A stretch of DNA of 64,000 nt, taken from assembly GCF_002441695.1 (NCBI RefSeq), contig NZ_JXJW01000006.1, positions 1 to 64,000 on the forward strand. Direction: 5' to 3'. A program made the translations under genes and the position numbers. This DNA comes from Pseudolactococcus piscium (lineage in GTDB: Bacteria; Bacillota; Bacilli; Lactobacillales; Streptococcaceae). Numbering within the stretch: position 1 is the stretch's first letter; the number at the start of each line of letters is the position of its first letter. Of the stretch, positions 48,466-57,916 are shown piece after piece. The notes under the pieces are model-generated. The model searched no databases and was not told where the DNA came from. It saw only the letters and a program-made list of their open reading frames with translations.

Positions 48466-49083
48466 TTAATTATCCTGCATGGTACTAGCGATGACTAATT
48501 CTCTAATAGAGACGTCTTGAGGCATGGCATACATGAATGCGACAGCATTGGCTACTTCTTTTGGAGCCATCGAAATACCGCCCATGGTCTGCTTCCAAGC
48601 ATGATAGCCATCTTTTATGTCATCACGTGTCGTGTGGCTTAATAATGGGGTTTCTGCTGCACCTGGTGAGATGAGTAGGACGCGGACATTGTTTTTAGAG
48701 GCTTCCAGTCTGACGGTTTCTGTCAGACCATGAACACCAAATTTTGTTGCACAGTAAGCTGCATGGTTTTCAAATGCTTTAAATCCGGCAATAGAAGAGA
48801 CATTGATAATCGTACCTGACTTTCTGTCAGTCATACCGGGTAGAACTGCTTGTATCCCGTTTAATGTCCCAATTAAATTCACATTTATCATCCGTTCCCA
48901 CTCGGTAGCTGCTTGATTGCCGACATCCACGCTACGTGTTAAAGTGTTTACTAAGCCTAGTTGGTCTAATGCTGCTTTATTTCTGCCAATCAGGAGTAGG
49001 GGGTGTCCCATTTCACTGAATGTTTTGGCCATTTCTTTTCCAAAGCCACTGCCTGCACCAGTTATGACGATTAATTTTTTCAT
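48466..49083 (-). pseudogene. Short-chain dehydrogenase with internal deletion (YdfG-like), possibly inactive
   Basis: The 205-residue frame is open but shorter than the usual 240-250. It keeps the cofactor loop VITGAGSGFGKEMA, the catalytic Ser in INVSSIAGF and Tyr-X3-Lys in YCATKFG. Between SVDVGNQAA (to residue 59) and TEWERMINVNL (from 60) the expected beta4 region with the NNAG motif, about 35-40 residues, is missing (around 48900-48915). Loss of NNAG should destroy the fold's central strand. It is divergent from an HxlR regulator that probably controls it. Whether it is functional is doubtful. Confidence 0.7.
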
Positions 49084-49154
49084 TTTATTTTATTTTTCCT
49101 TTATTTATTTTGTTATATGTTTTATAATAAACTTAAAATCACAATAAAAAAAGG

Positions 49155-49172
49155 AGTTACTTTTAGGTAACT
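49155..49172. promoter_or_regulatory. Probable HxlR operator
   Basis: AGTTAC-TTTTAG-GTAACT is a perfect six-pair inverted repeat in the divergent gap, downstream of a TATAAT (49123-49128) and before the hxlR start. HxlR proteins usually bind such dyads near their own promoter. Confidence 0.55.
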
Positions 49173-49194
49173 ACCAAGTTTCTAGGAGACTGTT

Positions 49195-49527
49195 ATGTAT
49201 CTAAATGAGTTTGATGCAACGATGAAGCTAATTCAAGGTAAATGGAAAATCTATATTATCTATTATATCCATGAACAAGATACAACACGATTTAACCAAT
49301 TATCTAGAGATTTACCGGATGTTAGCAGGAAAACACTAACGCTACAATTAAGGCAACTTGAACGAGATGGCCTAATCGTTCGGATGACCACATCAGGCTA
49401 TCCATTAAAAGTTACCTATCATCTGACACCTGATGGTCTCAGTATGATACCTGTGCTGGATATGATTTGTGATTGGGGCAATGAGCATATCTCACAGGAG
49501 CTTTTAGCAGCAAAGTTGTGTGATTGA
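49195..49527 (+). CDS. HxlR family transcriptional regulator
   Basis: The 110-residue winged-helix protein has LIQGKWKIYIIYYI, RFNQLSRDLPDVSRKTLTLQ (recognition helix), LRQLERDGLIVR and YHLTPDGLSMIPVL, the HxlR hallmark order. The N-terminal redox Cys of many HxlR proteins is absent; the only Cys are near the end (MICDWGNE, KLCD). AGGAGA precedes ATG 49195. It is divergent from the damaged SDR, the classic HxlR-oxidoreductase pair. Confidence 0.9.
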   Translation: MYLNEFDATMKLIQGKWKIYIIYYIHEQDTTRFNQLSRDLPDVSRKTLTLQLRQLERDGLIVRMTTSGYPLKVTYHLTPDGLSMIPVLDMICDWGNEHISQELLAAKLCD

Positions 49528-49622
49528 ATGCGCAATCGTGTCGTCGTTTATTACGCTAAATCGTTTCATTGGGATCTTCGTGAGATAAGTGAATGAAATT
49601 AAAAAATTGGAGGACTTAAAAG

Positions 49623-49826
49623 ATGAGTAAGTACGAGCCATTATGGCAGATTGTCGCAAAAGATAGTCGTATAACATTTAGATTGACTTTTGAAGAGATT
49701 GAGGCTATCCTAGGCTTCCCTATAGACCATGCCTTCTTGACCTATAAGAAGGAATTAAAAGCCTATGGTTATGAGGTTGGCAAAATTTCGATGAAGGAAA
49801 AGCATGTTAATTTTAAAAAATTATAG
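49623..49826 (+). CDS. Small protein resembling DUF7662-type domains, unknown function
   Basis: The 67-residue product has KYEPLWQIVAKD, RLTFEEIEAILGFPIDHAFL and a C-terminal YGYEVGKISMKEKHVNF. The pattern (Leu-Thr-Phe-x-Glu-Ile-Glu, Gly-Phe, ending Val-x-Phe) recalls a small domain often found alone or fused to nucleases and HTH proteins, but the usual Trp-Trp is replaced. TTGGAGG 8 bases before ATG 49623 supports translation. It sits after hxlR with a 95-base gap. Function unknown. Confidence 0.6.
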   Translation: MSKYEPLWQIVAKDSRITFRLTFEEIEAILGFPIDHAFLTYKKELKAYGYEVGKISMKEKHVNFKKL

Positions 49827-49854
49827 CGTTTTAATGTTAGCTGTGACAAAAATG

Positions 49855-49983
49855 TTGACATCCCTCTATAAAAGGTATAACATAGAAGGATAGATGCAAA
49901 AGCATAGTTGTTCAAGTGATGGTCATCCTACTGATATGAGTTGATATGATCAAAAAAACCTACTGAGAAATCAGTAGTTTTTT
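49855..49983 (+). ncRNA. Candidate small RNA or attenuator before iscS-thiI
   Basis: TTGACA (49855-49860) and TATAAC (49876-49881), 15 bases apart, are followed by about 100 bases and an intrinsic terminator CTACTGA-GAAA-TCAGTAG-TTTTTT (49960-49983). CCTACTGA occurs twice (49927-49934 and 49959-49966), so the 3' arm TCAGTAG can pair with either copy, the logic of an attenuator. Two small hairpins (ATGC-AAAA-GCAT and TTGAT-ATG-ATCAA) lie between. No T-box or known riboswitch features are seen. Confidence 0.5.
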
Positions 49984-50109
49984 AATGGCATAACTGTCAT
50001 CCAGTGCTAAAAGAGATAAAAGGGTATATAGTTGGTGCTTAGCAAGTAAAGACAGGTAATACCGGATGCATATAATGATGTTTAAAAACATGTAAAAAGG
50101 AAAAAGATA

Positions 50110-51252
50110 GTGATATATTTTGATAATGCAGCAACGACGGCAATCTATCCGCAAGTGCTGAAGACGTATACCGATGTTGCGACTAGAATTATGGGTAATC
50201 CCTCTAGTCTTCACGATTTAGGGACTGTCGCGACACGTATGTTGCAGGCCTCGCGCAAGCAAATTGCAGAACTACTTGGGAAAGCAACATCAGAAATTTA
50301 TTTTACGTCAGGCGGCACTGAGGGGGATAATTGGATCATCAAAGGACTAGCTTTTGAAAAAAAAGTCTATGGTAATCATATTATCGTTTCAGATGTTGAG
50401 CATCCAGCTGTCAAAGAATCAGCGGCATGGTTAATGACACAAGGTTTTGAGGTCGATTTTGCTCCTGTAGACAGGAACGGTTTCGTTAGCCTAGATGCCC
50501 TTGCTTCATTAATCAGAAGAGAGACGATTTTAATCTCGGTTATGGCAGTCAACAATGAAGTTGGTGCAATCGAACCACTTCATCAGATTGCAGCACTTTT
50601 GGCAGATAAACCGACGATTTCCTTTCATGTTGATGCGGTGCAAGCGATTGGGAAAATCCCCCTCGCAGATATGTTACCGCAACGTGTTGATTTTGCGACC
50701 TTTTCAGCACATAAGTTTCATGGCCCGCGTGGGGTCGGCTTTATTTATATGAAAAAAGGGAAAAATCTGCATCCCTTACTTTCAGGTGGTGGTCAAGAAA
50801 GTAAAAAAAGGTCAACAACTGAAAATGTCGCAGGTATTGCTGCAACTGCCAAAGCCCTTCGCCTATATGTAGCAGAAACTGAGAGCAAGCAAGTCAAGCT
50901 TACTGCCATGAAAGAAGTCTTGCTGACTGCGCTTGAAGCATACTCGGATATTGTCATTTTTAGTCAAAGAGATGGGTTCATTCCAAATGTTGTGACATTT
51001 GGCATGAAGGGTGTCCGAGGAGAAGTCCTCGTGCATGGATTTGAAGCACATGAGATCTACATTTCGACGACAAGTGCTTGCTCATCAAAGGCAGGACTTG
51101 CTTCTAGTACCCTGACAGCCATGCATGTTTCACCTAGACTTGCCACATCGGCAGTTAGGATTTCTCTTGACCCAGACAATAATATGGCTGAAATAGAACA
51201 ATTTCTAACGATTTTCAAACAGTTACATGCGAAATTTCAGAAAATACAATAA
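50110..51252 (+). CDS. Cysteine desulfurase (IscS/NifS-like)
   Basis: This PLP enzyme takes sulfur from cysteine as a persulfide. The 380-residue class V aminotransferase fold has IYFDNAATTAIYP, the PLP Lys in TFSAHKFHGPRGVGF and the active Cys in STTSACSSKAG. GTG 50110 is the start. It immediately precedes thiI (34 bases), as NifZ-ThiI in Bacillus, so its main job is probably to load ThiI for 4-thiouridine in tRNA. Its transcript may begin at the upstream promoter-terminator unit. Confidence 0.92.
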   Translation: MIYFDNAATTAIYPQVLKTYTDVATRIMGNPSSLHDLGTVATRMLQASRKQIAELLGKATSEIYFTSGGTEGDNWIIKGLAFEKKVYGNHIIVSDVEHPAVKESAAWLMTQGFEVDFAPVDRNGFVSLDALASLIRRETILISVMAVNNEVGAIEPLHQIAALLADKPTISFHVDAVQAIGKIPLADMLPQRVDFATFSAHKFHGPRGVGFIYMKKGKNLHPLLSGGGQESKKRSTTENVAGIAATAKALRLYVAETESKQVKLTAMKEVLLTALEAYSDIVIFSQRDGFIPNVVTFGMKGVRGEVLVHGFEAHEIYISTTSACSSKAGLASSTLTAMHVSPRLATSAVRISLDPDNNMAEIEQFLTIFKQLHAKFQKIQ

Positions 51253-51286
51253 GATGAGCCTGCTCGTAAAACAATAGAAAGTATCC

Positions 51287-52510
51287 ATGACAAATTTAAA
51301 CTATTCAGAAATACTGATTCGCTATGGCGAGTTATCAATAAAAGGCAAAAATCGTATGAAATTTATTGCACGACTTGCCAACAATATCAGAGAAGTTTTA
51401 GTCGAATGGCCGATGGTTTCTGTAAAGTCAGATCGGGATCGGACGCATATATTCTTAAATGGTGCCGCTTATGGTCCCTTGTCAGAGAAGTTAGTTAAAG
51501 TATTTGGCGTACAAAATTTTTCTCCGGCTATAAAAGTGGAGAAAACGATGCCGGCACTTGAAGCTGCGGTAGCTGAACTGGTGAAAAAAGTTTATCTAGA
51601 GGGCATGACCTTCAAAATTTCTGCCAAGCGTTCTGACCATGAATTTGAATTAGATAGTACAGAACTTAATCGTGAATTAGGCCATACTGTGATGGAAACG
51701 ATTCCCTATGCTAAGGTTCAGATGAAACGCCCTGATATTGACCTACGTGTTGAAATTCGGCCTGATGCGGCTTATTTGAGCTATGAGACGGTTAAGGGAG
51801 CGGGTGGTTTACCCGTTGGTACGGCAGGTAAAGGGATGCTGATGCTGTCGGGTGGTATTGACTCTCCTGTAGCAGGGTATTTGGCACTTAAACGAGGTGT
51901 TGAAATAGAAGCAGTTCATTTTGCTTCGCCACCTTACACGGGCCCTGGTTCGCTCAAAAAAGCCAAAGACTTAGCAAGTAAATTGACAGTTTTTGGTGGT
52001 GATATTCAGTTTATAGAAGTCCCGTTTACTGAAATACAGGAAGAAATTAAAGAAAAAGTACCCATGCCTTACCTGATGACAGTAACGCGTCGTTTTATGA
52101 TGCGCGTGGTCGATGAAATTCGTGCAAGACGTCATGGACAAGTGATCATTAACGGTGAGAGTCTTGGACAAGTTGCCAGCCAAACGTTAGGCTCGATGGT
52201 CGCAATCAACGCTGTTACCACAACGCCTATCATCCGTCCGGTTGTTACCTTGGATAAGTTAGAGATTATTGAATTGGCTGAGAAAATTGATACTTTTAAT
52301 ATTTCAATTCAACCATTTGAAGATTGTTGTACGATTTTTGCACCACCCCAACCGAAAACAAATCCTAAACTTGAGAACGCAGAGAAATTTGAGCAGCGCT
52401 TAGATATTGATAATTTAGTGCAACGTGCGGTCGATGGCATCATGATCAGTCAAGTATCAGCTGATGCGCAAGTAGATAGTCTAGAGATGGATATTCAGGA
52501 TTTATTGTAA
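51287..52510 (+). CDS. thiI: tRNA 4-thiouridine synthetase ThiI
   Basis: ThiI adenylates U8 of tRNA and inserts sulfur. The 407-residue protein has a ferredoxin-like N-terminus and THUMP domain (about 1-165) and the PP-loop [19 protein letters not shown] near 185. It lacks the C-terminal rhodanese domain of the E. coli protein, as usual in Firmicutes, so it depends on the desulfurase encoded just upstream. Confidence 0.96.
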   Translation: MTNLNYSEILIRYGELSIKGKNRMKFIARLANNIREVLVEWPMVSVKSDRDRTHIFLNGAAYGPLSEKLVKVFGVQNFSPAIKVEKTMPALEAAVAELVKKVYLEGMTFKISAKRSDHEFELDSTELNRELGHTVMETIPYAKVQMKRPDIDLRVEIRPDAAYLSYETVKGAGGLPVGTAGKGMLMLSGGIDSPVAGYLALKRGVEIEAVHFASPPYTGPGSLKKAKDLASKLTVFGGDIQFIEVPFTEIQEEIKEKVPMPYLMTVTRRFMMRVVDEIRARRHGQVIINGESLGQVASQTLGSMVAINAVTTTPIIRPVVTLDKLEIIELAEKIDTFNISIQPFEDCCTIFAPPQPKTNPKLENAEKFEQRLDIDNLVQRAVDGIMISQVSADAQVDSLEMDIQDLL

Positions 52511-52526
52511 GAAAAGAAGGTAGTAT

Positions 52527-53945
52527 ATGTTTAGTAAAGAAAAATTCCCAGGCCTATTAGCCCTAGGCATTTTCACGTTTATGTCAACGCTTGATGGCTC
52601 TATTGTTAATATTGCCTTACCAAGCATGGCGCGTGAAATGCACCTCGAGATGGGTCAAGTGACCTGGTCGGTGACGATCTATCTCGTCGTTATTTCTGGT
52701 CTGATTTTACTTTTTGGCCGATTAGGGGATTTACTTGGTAAAACAAAAATTTTTAACATAGGTAGCTTGATTTTTACATTAGGATCACTGCTTGCTGGGA
52801 TTAATTTAGGCTTACATTTTTTATTGTTTTCAAGAATTGTACAAGCAATCGGCGCCTCGATGACCATGTCTAACAGCTTTGGTATCACCAGTCAGTTATT
52901 TGAACCTGCCCTTAGAGCCAGGGCGATGAGCATCATGTCAATGTTTGTTAGCTTAGGTGCCATAGCAGGACCTGCAATCGGTGGGTTTATTCTCCAACTT
53001 GCGAGTTGGTCATATATTTTCTGGATCAATGTGCCTTTAGGTATTGTTGCCTATCTGATTGGCCGTAAGGCATTACCAGAGGACAAAGGATCGGGAACAT
53101 TTAAAGATGCGGATCTATTAGGTGCAACGCAAATGTTCTTGACTATCGTTGCTTTTTTCATCGCTATGAGTTTAGGACAGGCACAAGGATTTCTTAGCAT
53201 CCCTGTTTTACTAAGCTTTGTCGCAATGGTAGGTCTTTTTGTTTGGTTTATCCATACGGAAAGAACAGTCGAAAAACCCCTGCTTAATCTAAATATTTTC
53301 CGCAGTAAACTTTTCTCGATGAGTGTCTTGACTAGCTTAGCCATGTTTACGGCAGGGAGTTTTGTCAGTATCCTCATGCCTTTCTACCTGCAAAATTATC
53401 GGGCTAGCGCTGCAGGATTTGCGGGTATGGTGATGATGGCCTATCCTGTTGGTATGTTTATTTTTAGTCCCATTGCTGGTGTACTATCTGATAAGTTTGA
53501 CAAAGAAATAATCACGTTTATAGCGATTACGGGCATTCTTGTCGTGCAATCAGGTTATCTCATATTCGGTCAAACGACAGCGATGGTATTTGTTATGTTG
53601 ACTCTCTTTATACATGGTGGTAGTGTTGGCTTCTTCCAAAGTCCAAATAATGCCTTGGTGATGTCAACAGTTGAGAGCAAATACCTAGGCATCGCAGGAT
53701 CTGTTAATGCATTAGGCCGTAATCTTGGCTTTGTTTTAGGGACAAGTTTAGCAACGACAGTCTTATTTGTTGCCATGTCGGGACAACTTGGCTATCGTGT
53801 ATCTGGTTATGTTGCTACGCGTCCAGACGTTTTTATCACAGGGATGCATCATGCCTTTTACGTGGCACTTGTTTTAGTTATCTTTGCTTGGTGTCTATCC
53901 GGCTATCGCTTATTGACAAGAAAAAATCTATCTAACTTAACCTAA
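52527..53945 (+). CDS. MFS multidrug exporter (DHA2, 14 TMS)
   Basis: The 472-residue membrane protein has about 14 hydrophobic helices, the DHA2 N-terminus FMSTLDGSIVNIALPSMARE, the motif A-like loop LFGRLGDLLGKTKIFNIG and motif C-like GPAIGGFILQLASW. Such proteins use the proton gradient to expel drugs and toxic compounds; the substrate is unknown. It starts 16 bases after thiI and may be co-transcribed. It ends at a perfect 24-bp terminator. Confidence 0.9.
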   Translation: MFSKEKFPGLLALGIFTFMSTLDGSIVNIALPSMAREMHLEMGQVTWSVTIYLVVISGLILLFGRLGDLLGKTKIFNIGSLIFTLGSLLAGINLGLHFLLFSRIVQAIGASMTMSNSFGITSQLFEPALRARAMSIMSMFVSLGAIAGPAIGGFILQLASWSYIFWINVPLGIVAYLIGRKALPEDKGSGTFKDADLLGATQMFLTIVAFFIAMSLGQAQGFLSIPVLLSFVAMVGLFVWFIHTERTVEKPLLNLNIFRSKLFSMSVLTSLAMFTAGSFVSILMPFYLQNYRASAAGFAGMVMMAYPVGMFIFSPIAGVLSDKFDKEIITFIAITGILVVQSGYLIFGQTTAMVFVMLTLFIHGGSVGFFQSPNNALVMSTVESKYLGIAGSVNALGRNLGFVLGTSLATTVLFVAMSGQLGYRVSGYVATRPDVFITGMHHAFYVALVLVIFAWCLSGYRLLTRKNLSNLT

Positions 53946-53995
53946 CTTGCCTTATTATCGTGCTAGATGATAATCATACTGAAATAAGTGCAATA

Positions 53996-54049
53996 AAATA
54001 TAGCAAAACCGCAAGACATAAGCCAATGTCTTGCGGTTTTGCTATATTT
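53996..54049. terminator. 24-bp perfect bidirectional terminator
   Basis: Bases 53996-54019 pair without a mismatch with 54026-54049 across a six-base loop (core CCGCAAGACAT / ATGTCTTGCGG). It separates the convergent MFS and tyrS genes and is unusually long. Confidence 0.9.
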
Positions 54050-54058
54050 CATTTGAGA

Positions 54059-55312
54059 TTAGTAGCTCACAATCGTATATTTTTTCTTACCGCGGCGGAT
54101 AACCGTTAGTTCATTTTCAAGTTTATCCGTATCACTTAGGACATACTCAAGGTCAGTTTGGCGTTCACCATTGAGGTAGATAGCACCGTTGGTGATATCT
54201 TCACGTGCTTGACGACGGCTTGGTGAAATCTTTGCATCCACAAGTAGGTTGACCAAATTACCATCAAAGTCATCAGTGACCGTATGGTTCGGCACATCTT
54301 TCAATCCAGCCTTGATATCTTTGACAGATAAAGCCTTAATATGACCTTCGAAAAGTTGCTCTGAAATGTTAACAGCTTGCTCATAAGCAGCTTCACCGTG
54401 TACGAGACTGACCACTTCTTTTGCTAAGGTCTTTTGTGCGAGTCGCTCATGTGGCGCTGCTTCAAACACTTTGGCAAGTGAATCAATGTCATCAAGACTT
54501 AAGAAGGTAAAGATTCTAAGGAACTTGACAGCATCAGCATCAGCTACATTTAACCAAAACTGGTAGAATTCATACGGAGAGGTCTTATCAGCATCAAGCC
54601 AAACAGCATTTCCTTCTGATTTACCGAATTTCTTACCTGTTGAATCAGTAATTAGCGGAACAGTGATGACATGTGTTTCATTCCCTGATTTTTTACGAAT
54701 AAGATCAGTACCTGCGACCATATTACCCCATTGGTCAGAACCGCCGATTTGGAGCGTGATACCATGATTCTCATTTAGCTGGTAGAAATCATAGCCTTGT
54801 AAAATTTGGTAAGCAAATTCTGTATAAGAAATCCCTGTTTCAATCCGTGATTTAACTGATTCTTTACTCATCATGTAATTGATCGTAAAATGCTTACCAA
54901 TATCACGTAGGAATTCAAGGACGTTCATAGTTGAAAACCAGTCGTAGTTGTTGACGACTTTTGCGGCATGGTCTCCCTCAAAACTTAAAAAACGAGAGAG
55001 TTGCCCTTTAATTGCATTTGACCAGTTAGCCACAGTTTCAGTTGTTTGAAGTGAACGCTCACTGTCTTTAAAAGATGGATCACCAATCATACCTGTCGCA
55101 CCACCAACAAGGGCTACAGGATTGTGACCTGCTAGCTGTAAGCGACGCATGTTTAGAATCGGGACTAAATGTCCTAGGTGAAGCGAATCAGCAGTCGGGT
55201 CATATCCTGTATAGAATGTCACCGAATTTTCTGTTAATGCCTTTACTAAGGTTGCTTCATCAGTCGTTTGAAAAATCAAACCACGTACTTTTAGTTCTTC
55301 AAAGATATTCAT
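54059..55312 (-). CDS. tyrS: Tyrosyl-tRNA synthetase
   Basis: The 417-residue class I synthetase has the HIGH-equivalent HLGHL in [29 protein letters not shown], and the KMSKS-equivalent KFGKSEG; a C-terminal S4 domain follows ([20 protein letters not shown]). The start at ATG 55312 (MNIFEEL) matches related enzymes; an ATG three codons upstream (55321) lies too close to the GGGAT ribosome site. No T-box leader is visible in the short gap, unlike many Firmicutes tyrS genes. Confidence 0.97.
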   Translation of the reverse strand: MNIFEELKVRGLIFQTTDEATLVKALTENSVTFYTGYDPTADSLHLGHLVPILNMRRLQLAGHNPVALVGGATGMIGDPSFKDSERSLQTTETVANWSNAIKGQLSRFLSFEGDHAAKVVNNYDWFSTMNVLEFLRDIGKHFTINYMMSKESVKSRIETGISYTEFAYQILQGYDFYQLNENHGITLQIGGSDQWGNMVAGTDLIRKKSGNETHVITVPLITDSTGKKFGKSEGNAVWLDADKTSPYEFYQFWLNVADADAVKFLRIFTFLSLDDIDSLAKVFEAAPHERLAQKTLAKEVVSLVHGEAAYEQAVNISEQLFEGHIKALSVKDIKAGLKDVPNHTVTDDFDGNLVNLLVDAKISPSRRQAREDITNGAIYLNGERQTDLEYVLSDTDKLENELTVIRRGKKKYTIVSY

Positions 55313-55447
55313 TTTACTCATCCCTATTCTGATGTATTATGAGAAAAAAACTGGTAATATAGCTTGTATTAAGCCATTTATAGCGTGATTGCCAAAACAT
55401 CCAGATTGATTAAACTCATTTTAGCTTAATTTTTATAAATTAAGTCT

Positions 55448-55472
55448 ATTATACCAAAAAATTTGCTATAAT
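55448..55472. promoter_or_regulatory. Divergent, overlapping -10 elements for tyrS and pbp1b
   Basis: The minus strand has TGG-TATAAT (complement of 55448-55453) for tyrS. The plus strand has TGC-TATAAT (55464-55472) for pbp1b. The two polymerase footprints overlap, so the promoters should compete. The plus -10 ends only seven bases before ATG 55480. Confidence 0.65.
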
Positions 55473-55479
55473 TTAAGGT

Positions 55480-57831
55480 ATGACAAAAGAATTATCGGAT
55501 AAAAAACGTAAGGCGATAAAAGATCGTTTACAAAAGAAAAAAATGAAACAGCAAAAACCGGCTACTGACAGCAAGACAGTGCTCGGGACGACTTTTCTTG
55601 TAATCAGAGGACTGTCTGTCATTTTTGCGATTATTATAAGTGTTGGTGTTGTATTTGGTGGTGCAACGGGAACAGGCTATCTGATGAGCCTCATTTCTGA
55701 TGTCAAGCTACCGGATAGTAAGGCATTGACCGATAAAATCAATACGATTCATCAAACTTCTGTGATGACCTATAGTAATGGTCAAAAGATTTCTGATATT
55801 TCGAGTGACTTAAACAGAACAAAAGTGACAAGTGAAAATATATCACCTAATGTCAAACATGCCCTAATTGCGACAGAGGATGAAAATTTTGAGCATCATA
55901 ATGGTGTTGTGCCAAAAGCCTTTTTTAGAGCGATTCTGGGTGAATCGACAGGGGGAGCAAACTCTGGGGGCTCAACCATTACACAGCAACTAATTAAGCA
56001 ACAAATTTTAGGGGCGGCACCAACCTTTAAAAGAAAAGCAACGGAGATGGTTTATGCTTTAGAGCTTGAGAAACATCTTACCAAAGATCAGATTCTAACT
56101 GATTACCTGAACGTGTCTCCTTTTGGCCGCAATAATAAAGGACAAAATATTGCTGGTGTAGAAGAAGCAGCACAGGGTATTTTTGGTAAATCAAGTAAGG
56201 ACTTGACGGTGCCAGAAGCGGCATTTATTGCTGGATTACCTCAAAGTCCGATCGTCTATTCACCATATAATGCAAATGGGACATTAAAATCTAAAGAAAA
56301 TATGCAGTTTGGACTAGATAGACAAAATGAAGTGCTGTTCAATCTATATCGCAATAATTATATCTCTAAAAAAGAATATGAAGCTTACAAATCATACGAT
56401 ATCTCGACAGAATTTATTGCGGCAGGAACTGCAGAAACAGAAAATCATGGCTATCTCTATCAGGTTGTTTATAACGAAGCGATCGATAAAGTCTATGATT
56501 ATTTAATCAAAACGGATAAGGTTTCTGACGCTGAACAAGGTAATGATGCAGTCCGAGACAGTTATCAAAAGCAAGCCGCCCAAAAACTGTCAGAAGGTGG
56601 CTATACCGTTACGGCGACAATTGATCAATCTATCTATCAGGCCATGCAGACAGCAGTCGCAAATTACGGTCGACTACTGCAAGACGGTACCGGTGAAAAT
56701 CAAACAGGTAATGTCTTGATGGACAATAAAACGGGTGCTGTTCTTGGGTTTATAGGTGGACTAGATTATAATACAAACCAAAATAATCATGCCTTTGATA
56801 CGCATCGAAGCCCTGGCTCTTCTATAAAACCAATCATTGCCTATGGTCCAGCGATTGATATGGGCTTAATGGGTAGTGCGAGTCGCTTATCAAACTACCC
56901 AACTAAATATGCAAGTGGTCAACCCATCATGCATGATACCTCGGCCGGTACGCAAGAGATGATGACCTTACAGGATGCACTTGATACCTCATGGAATATT
57001 CCTGCTTATTGGACTTATCAAAAAATACTGCAATCAGGTCAGACCGTTCAACCCTATATGAACAAGATGAACTATCAGGTGGACAATTATCAGATTGAAT
57101 CTCTACCTTTGGGCGGGGGAATAGAACCGACGGTTGTCCAACATACAAATGGCTACCAAGCCCTATTAAATGGTGGCGAGTATGATCCGTATTATGTTGT
57201 TGATAGCATAAAAGATGAGACTGGTAAAGAAATTTATAAGCATCAGAAAAAACCAGTACAGGTTTACTCAAAGGCAACTTCTTCTATTATGGCGCAACTT
57301 TTACGAGGGCCAATCAAATCTCAAAAAACAACGACATTCTTCGGCCAATTGACTAACTTAAATCCGACACTAGCTAGTGCGGACTGGGTAGGGAAAACAG
57401 GGACATCTGATGACTTTAGTGATGTGTGGTTGATGGTGGCAACACCAGCGGTAACACTAAGTTCATGGGTAGGACATGACGTCCTATCGCCAATGGCGCC
57501 CCTGACAGGTTATAATAATAATTCTCAGTATCTAGCACATCTTGCTAATAGCATTTATCAGGCCAGTCCAACTGTATTTGGTATTGACCAAAAATTCACA
57601 ATAGATCCTTCGGTGACCAAGTCTACAGTTCTCACATCAACTGGTGAAAAACCTGGCAGTATAACAGGTGGTACGTATAAAAATGTTGCTGTATCAGGTG
57701 ATACGACGACCTCTTATTGGGCCAAATCAGATGGCGCTCCCCTTACACAATATAAATTTGCAATGGGTGGTAGTGATAGCGATTATACTGATGCATGGAC
57801 TAAAATATTGGGCAATCAGAATAAAAAGTAA
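55480..57831 (+). CDS. pbp1b: Penicillin-binding protein 1B (class A)
   Basis: PBP1b polymerises and cross-links peptidoglycan. The 783-residue protein has a basic cytoplasmic tail, a membrane anchor (about 36-68), a GT51 glycosyltransferase domain (about 110-290; ATEDENFEHHNGVVPKA, SGGSTITQQLIKQQ) and a transpeptidase domain with SXXK in RSPGSSIKPIIAYG, SXN in TSWNIPAYW and KTG in DWVGKTGTSDDFS. It matches pneumococcal PBP1b closely in layout. The promoter -10 ends seven bases before the ATG and AAGG abuts it, so translation may be leaderless. Confidence 0.95.
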   Translation: MTKELSDKKRKAIKDRLQKKKMKQQKPATDSKTVLGTTFLVIRGLSVIFAIIISVGVVFGGATGTGYLMSLISDVKLPDSKALTDKINTIHQTSVMTYSNGQKISDISSDLNRTKVTSENISPNVKHALIATEDENFEHHNGVVPKAFFRAILGESTGGANSGGSTITQQLIKQQILGAAPTFKRKATEMVYALELEKHLTKDQILTDYLNVSPFGRNNKGQNIAGVEEAAQGIFGKSSKDLTVPEAAFIAGLPQSPIVYSPYNANGTLKSKENMQFGLDRQNEVLFNLYRNNYISKKEYEAYKSYDISTEFIAAGTAETENHGYLYQVVYNEAIDKVYDYLIKTDKVSDAEQGNDAVRDSYQKQAAQKLSEGGYTVTATIDQSIYQAMQTAVANYGRLLQDGTGENQTGNVLMDNKTGAVLGFIGGLDYNTNQNNHAFDTHRSPGSSIKPIIAYGPAIDMGLMGSASRLSNYPTKYASGQPIMHDTSAGTQEMMTLQDALDTSWNIPAYWTYQKILQSGQTVQPYMNKMNYQVDNYQIESLPLGGGIEPTVVQHTNGYQALLNGGEYDPYYVVDSIKDETGKEIYKHQKKPVQVYSKATSSIMAQLLRGPIKSQKTTTFFGQLTNLNPTLASADWVGKTGTSDDFSDVWLMVATPAVTLSSWVGHDVLSPMAPLTGYNNNSQYLAHLANSIYQASPTVFGIDQKFTIDPSVTKSTVLTSTGEKPGSITGGTYKNVAVSGDTTTSYWAKSDGAPLTQYKFAMGGSDSDYTDAWTKILGNQNKK

Positions 57832-57845
57832 ACAGTAATCAAAAT

Positions 57846-57886
57846 AAAAAAGATGCAGATTGACTTAGTCAATCTGCATCTTTTTT
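57846..57886. terminator. Bidirectional terminator after pbp1b
   Basis: A 19-pair perfect stem (57846-57864 with 57868-57886; core GATGCAGATTGAC / GTCAATCTGCATC) with A and T flanks separates pbp1b from the convergent aguR. Confidence 0.92.
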
Positions 57887-57916
57887 AAGTCTCATAAGCT
57901 CATCCCGGCATTTATC

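Noticed and set aside
55322-55479. T-box leader for tyrS
   Set aside because: The gap is about 160 bases, shared with a divergent promoter, and no T-box core sequence or specifier stem is visible.
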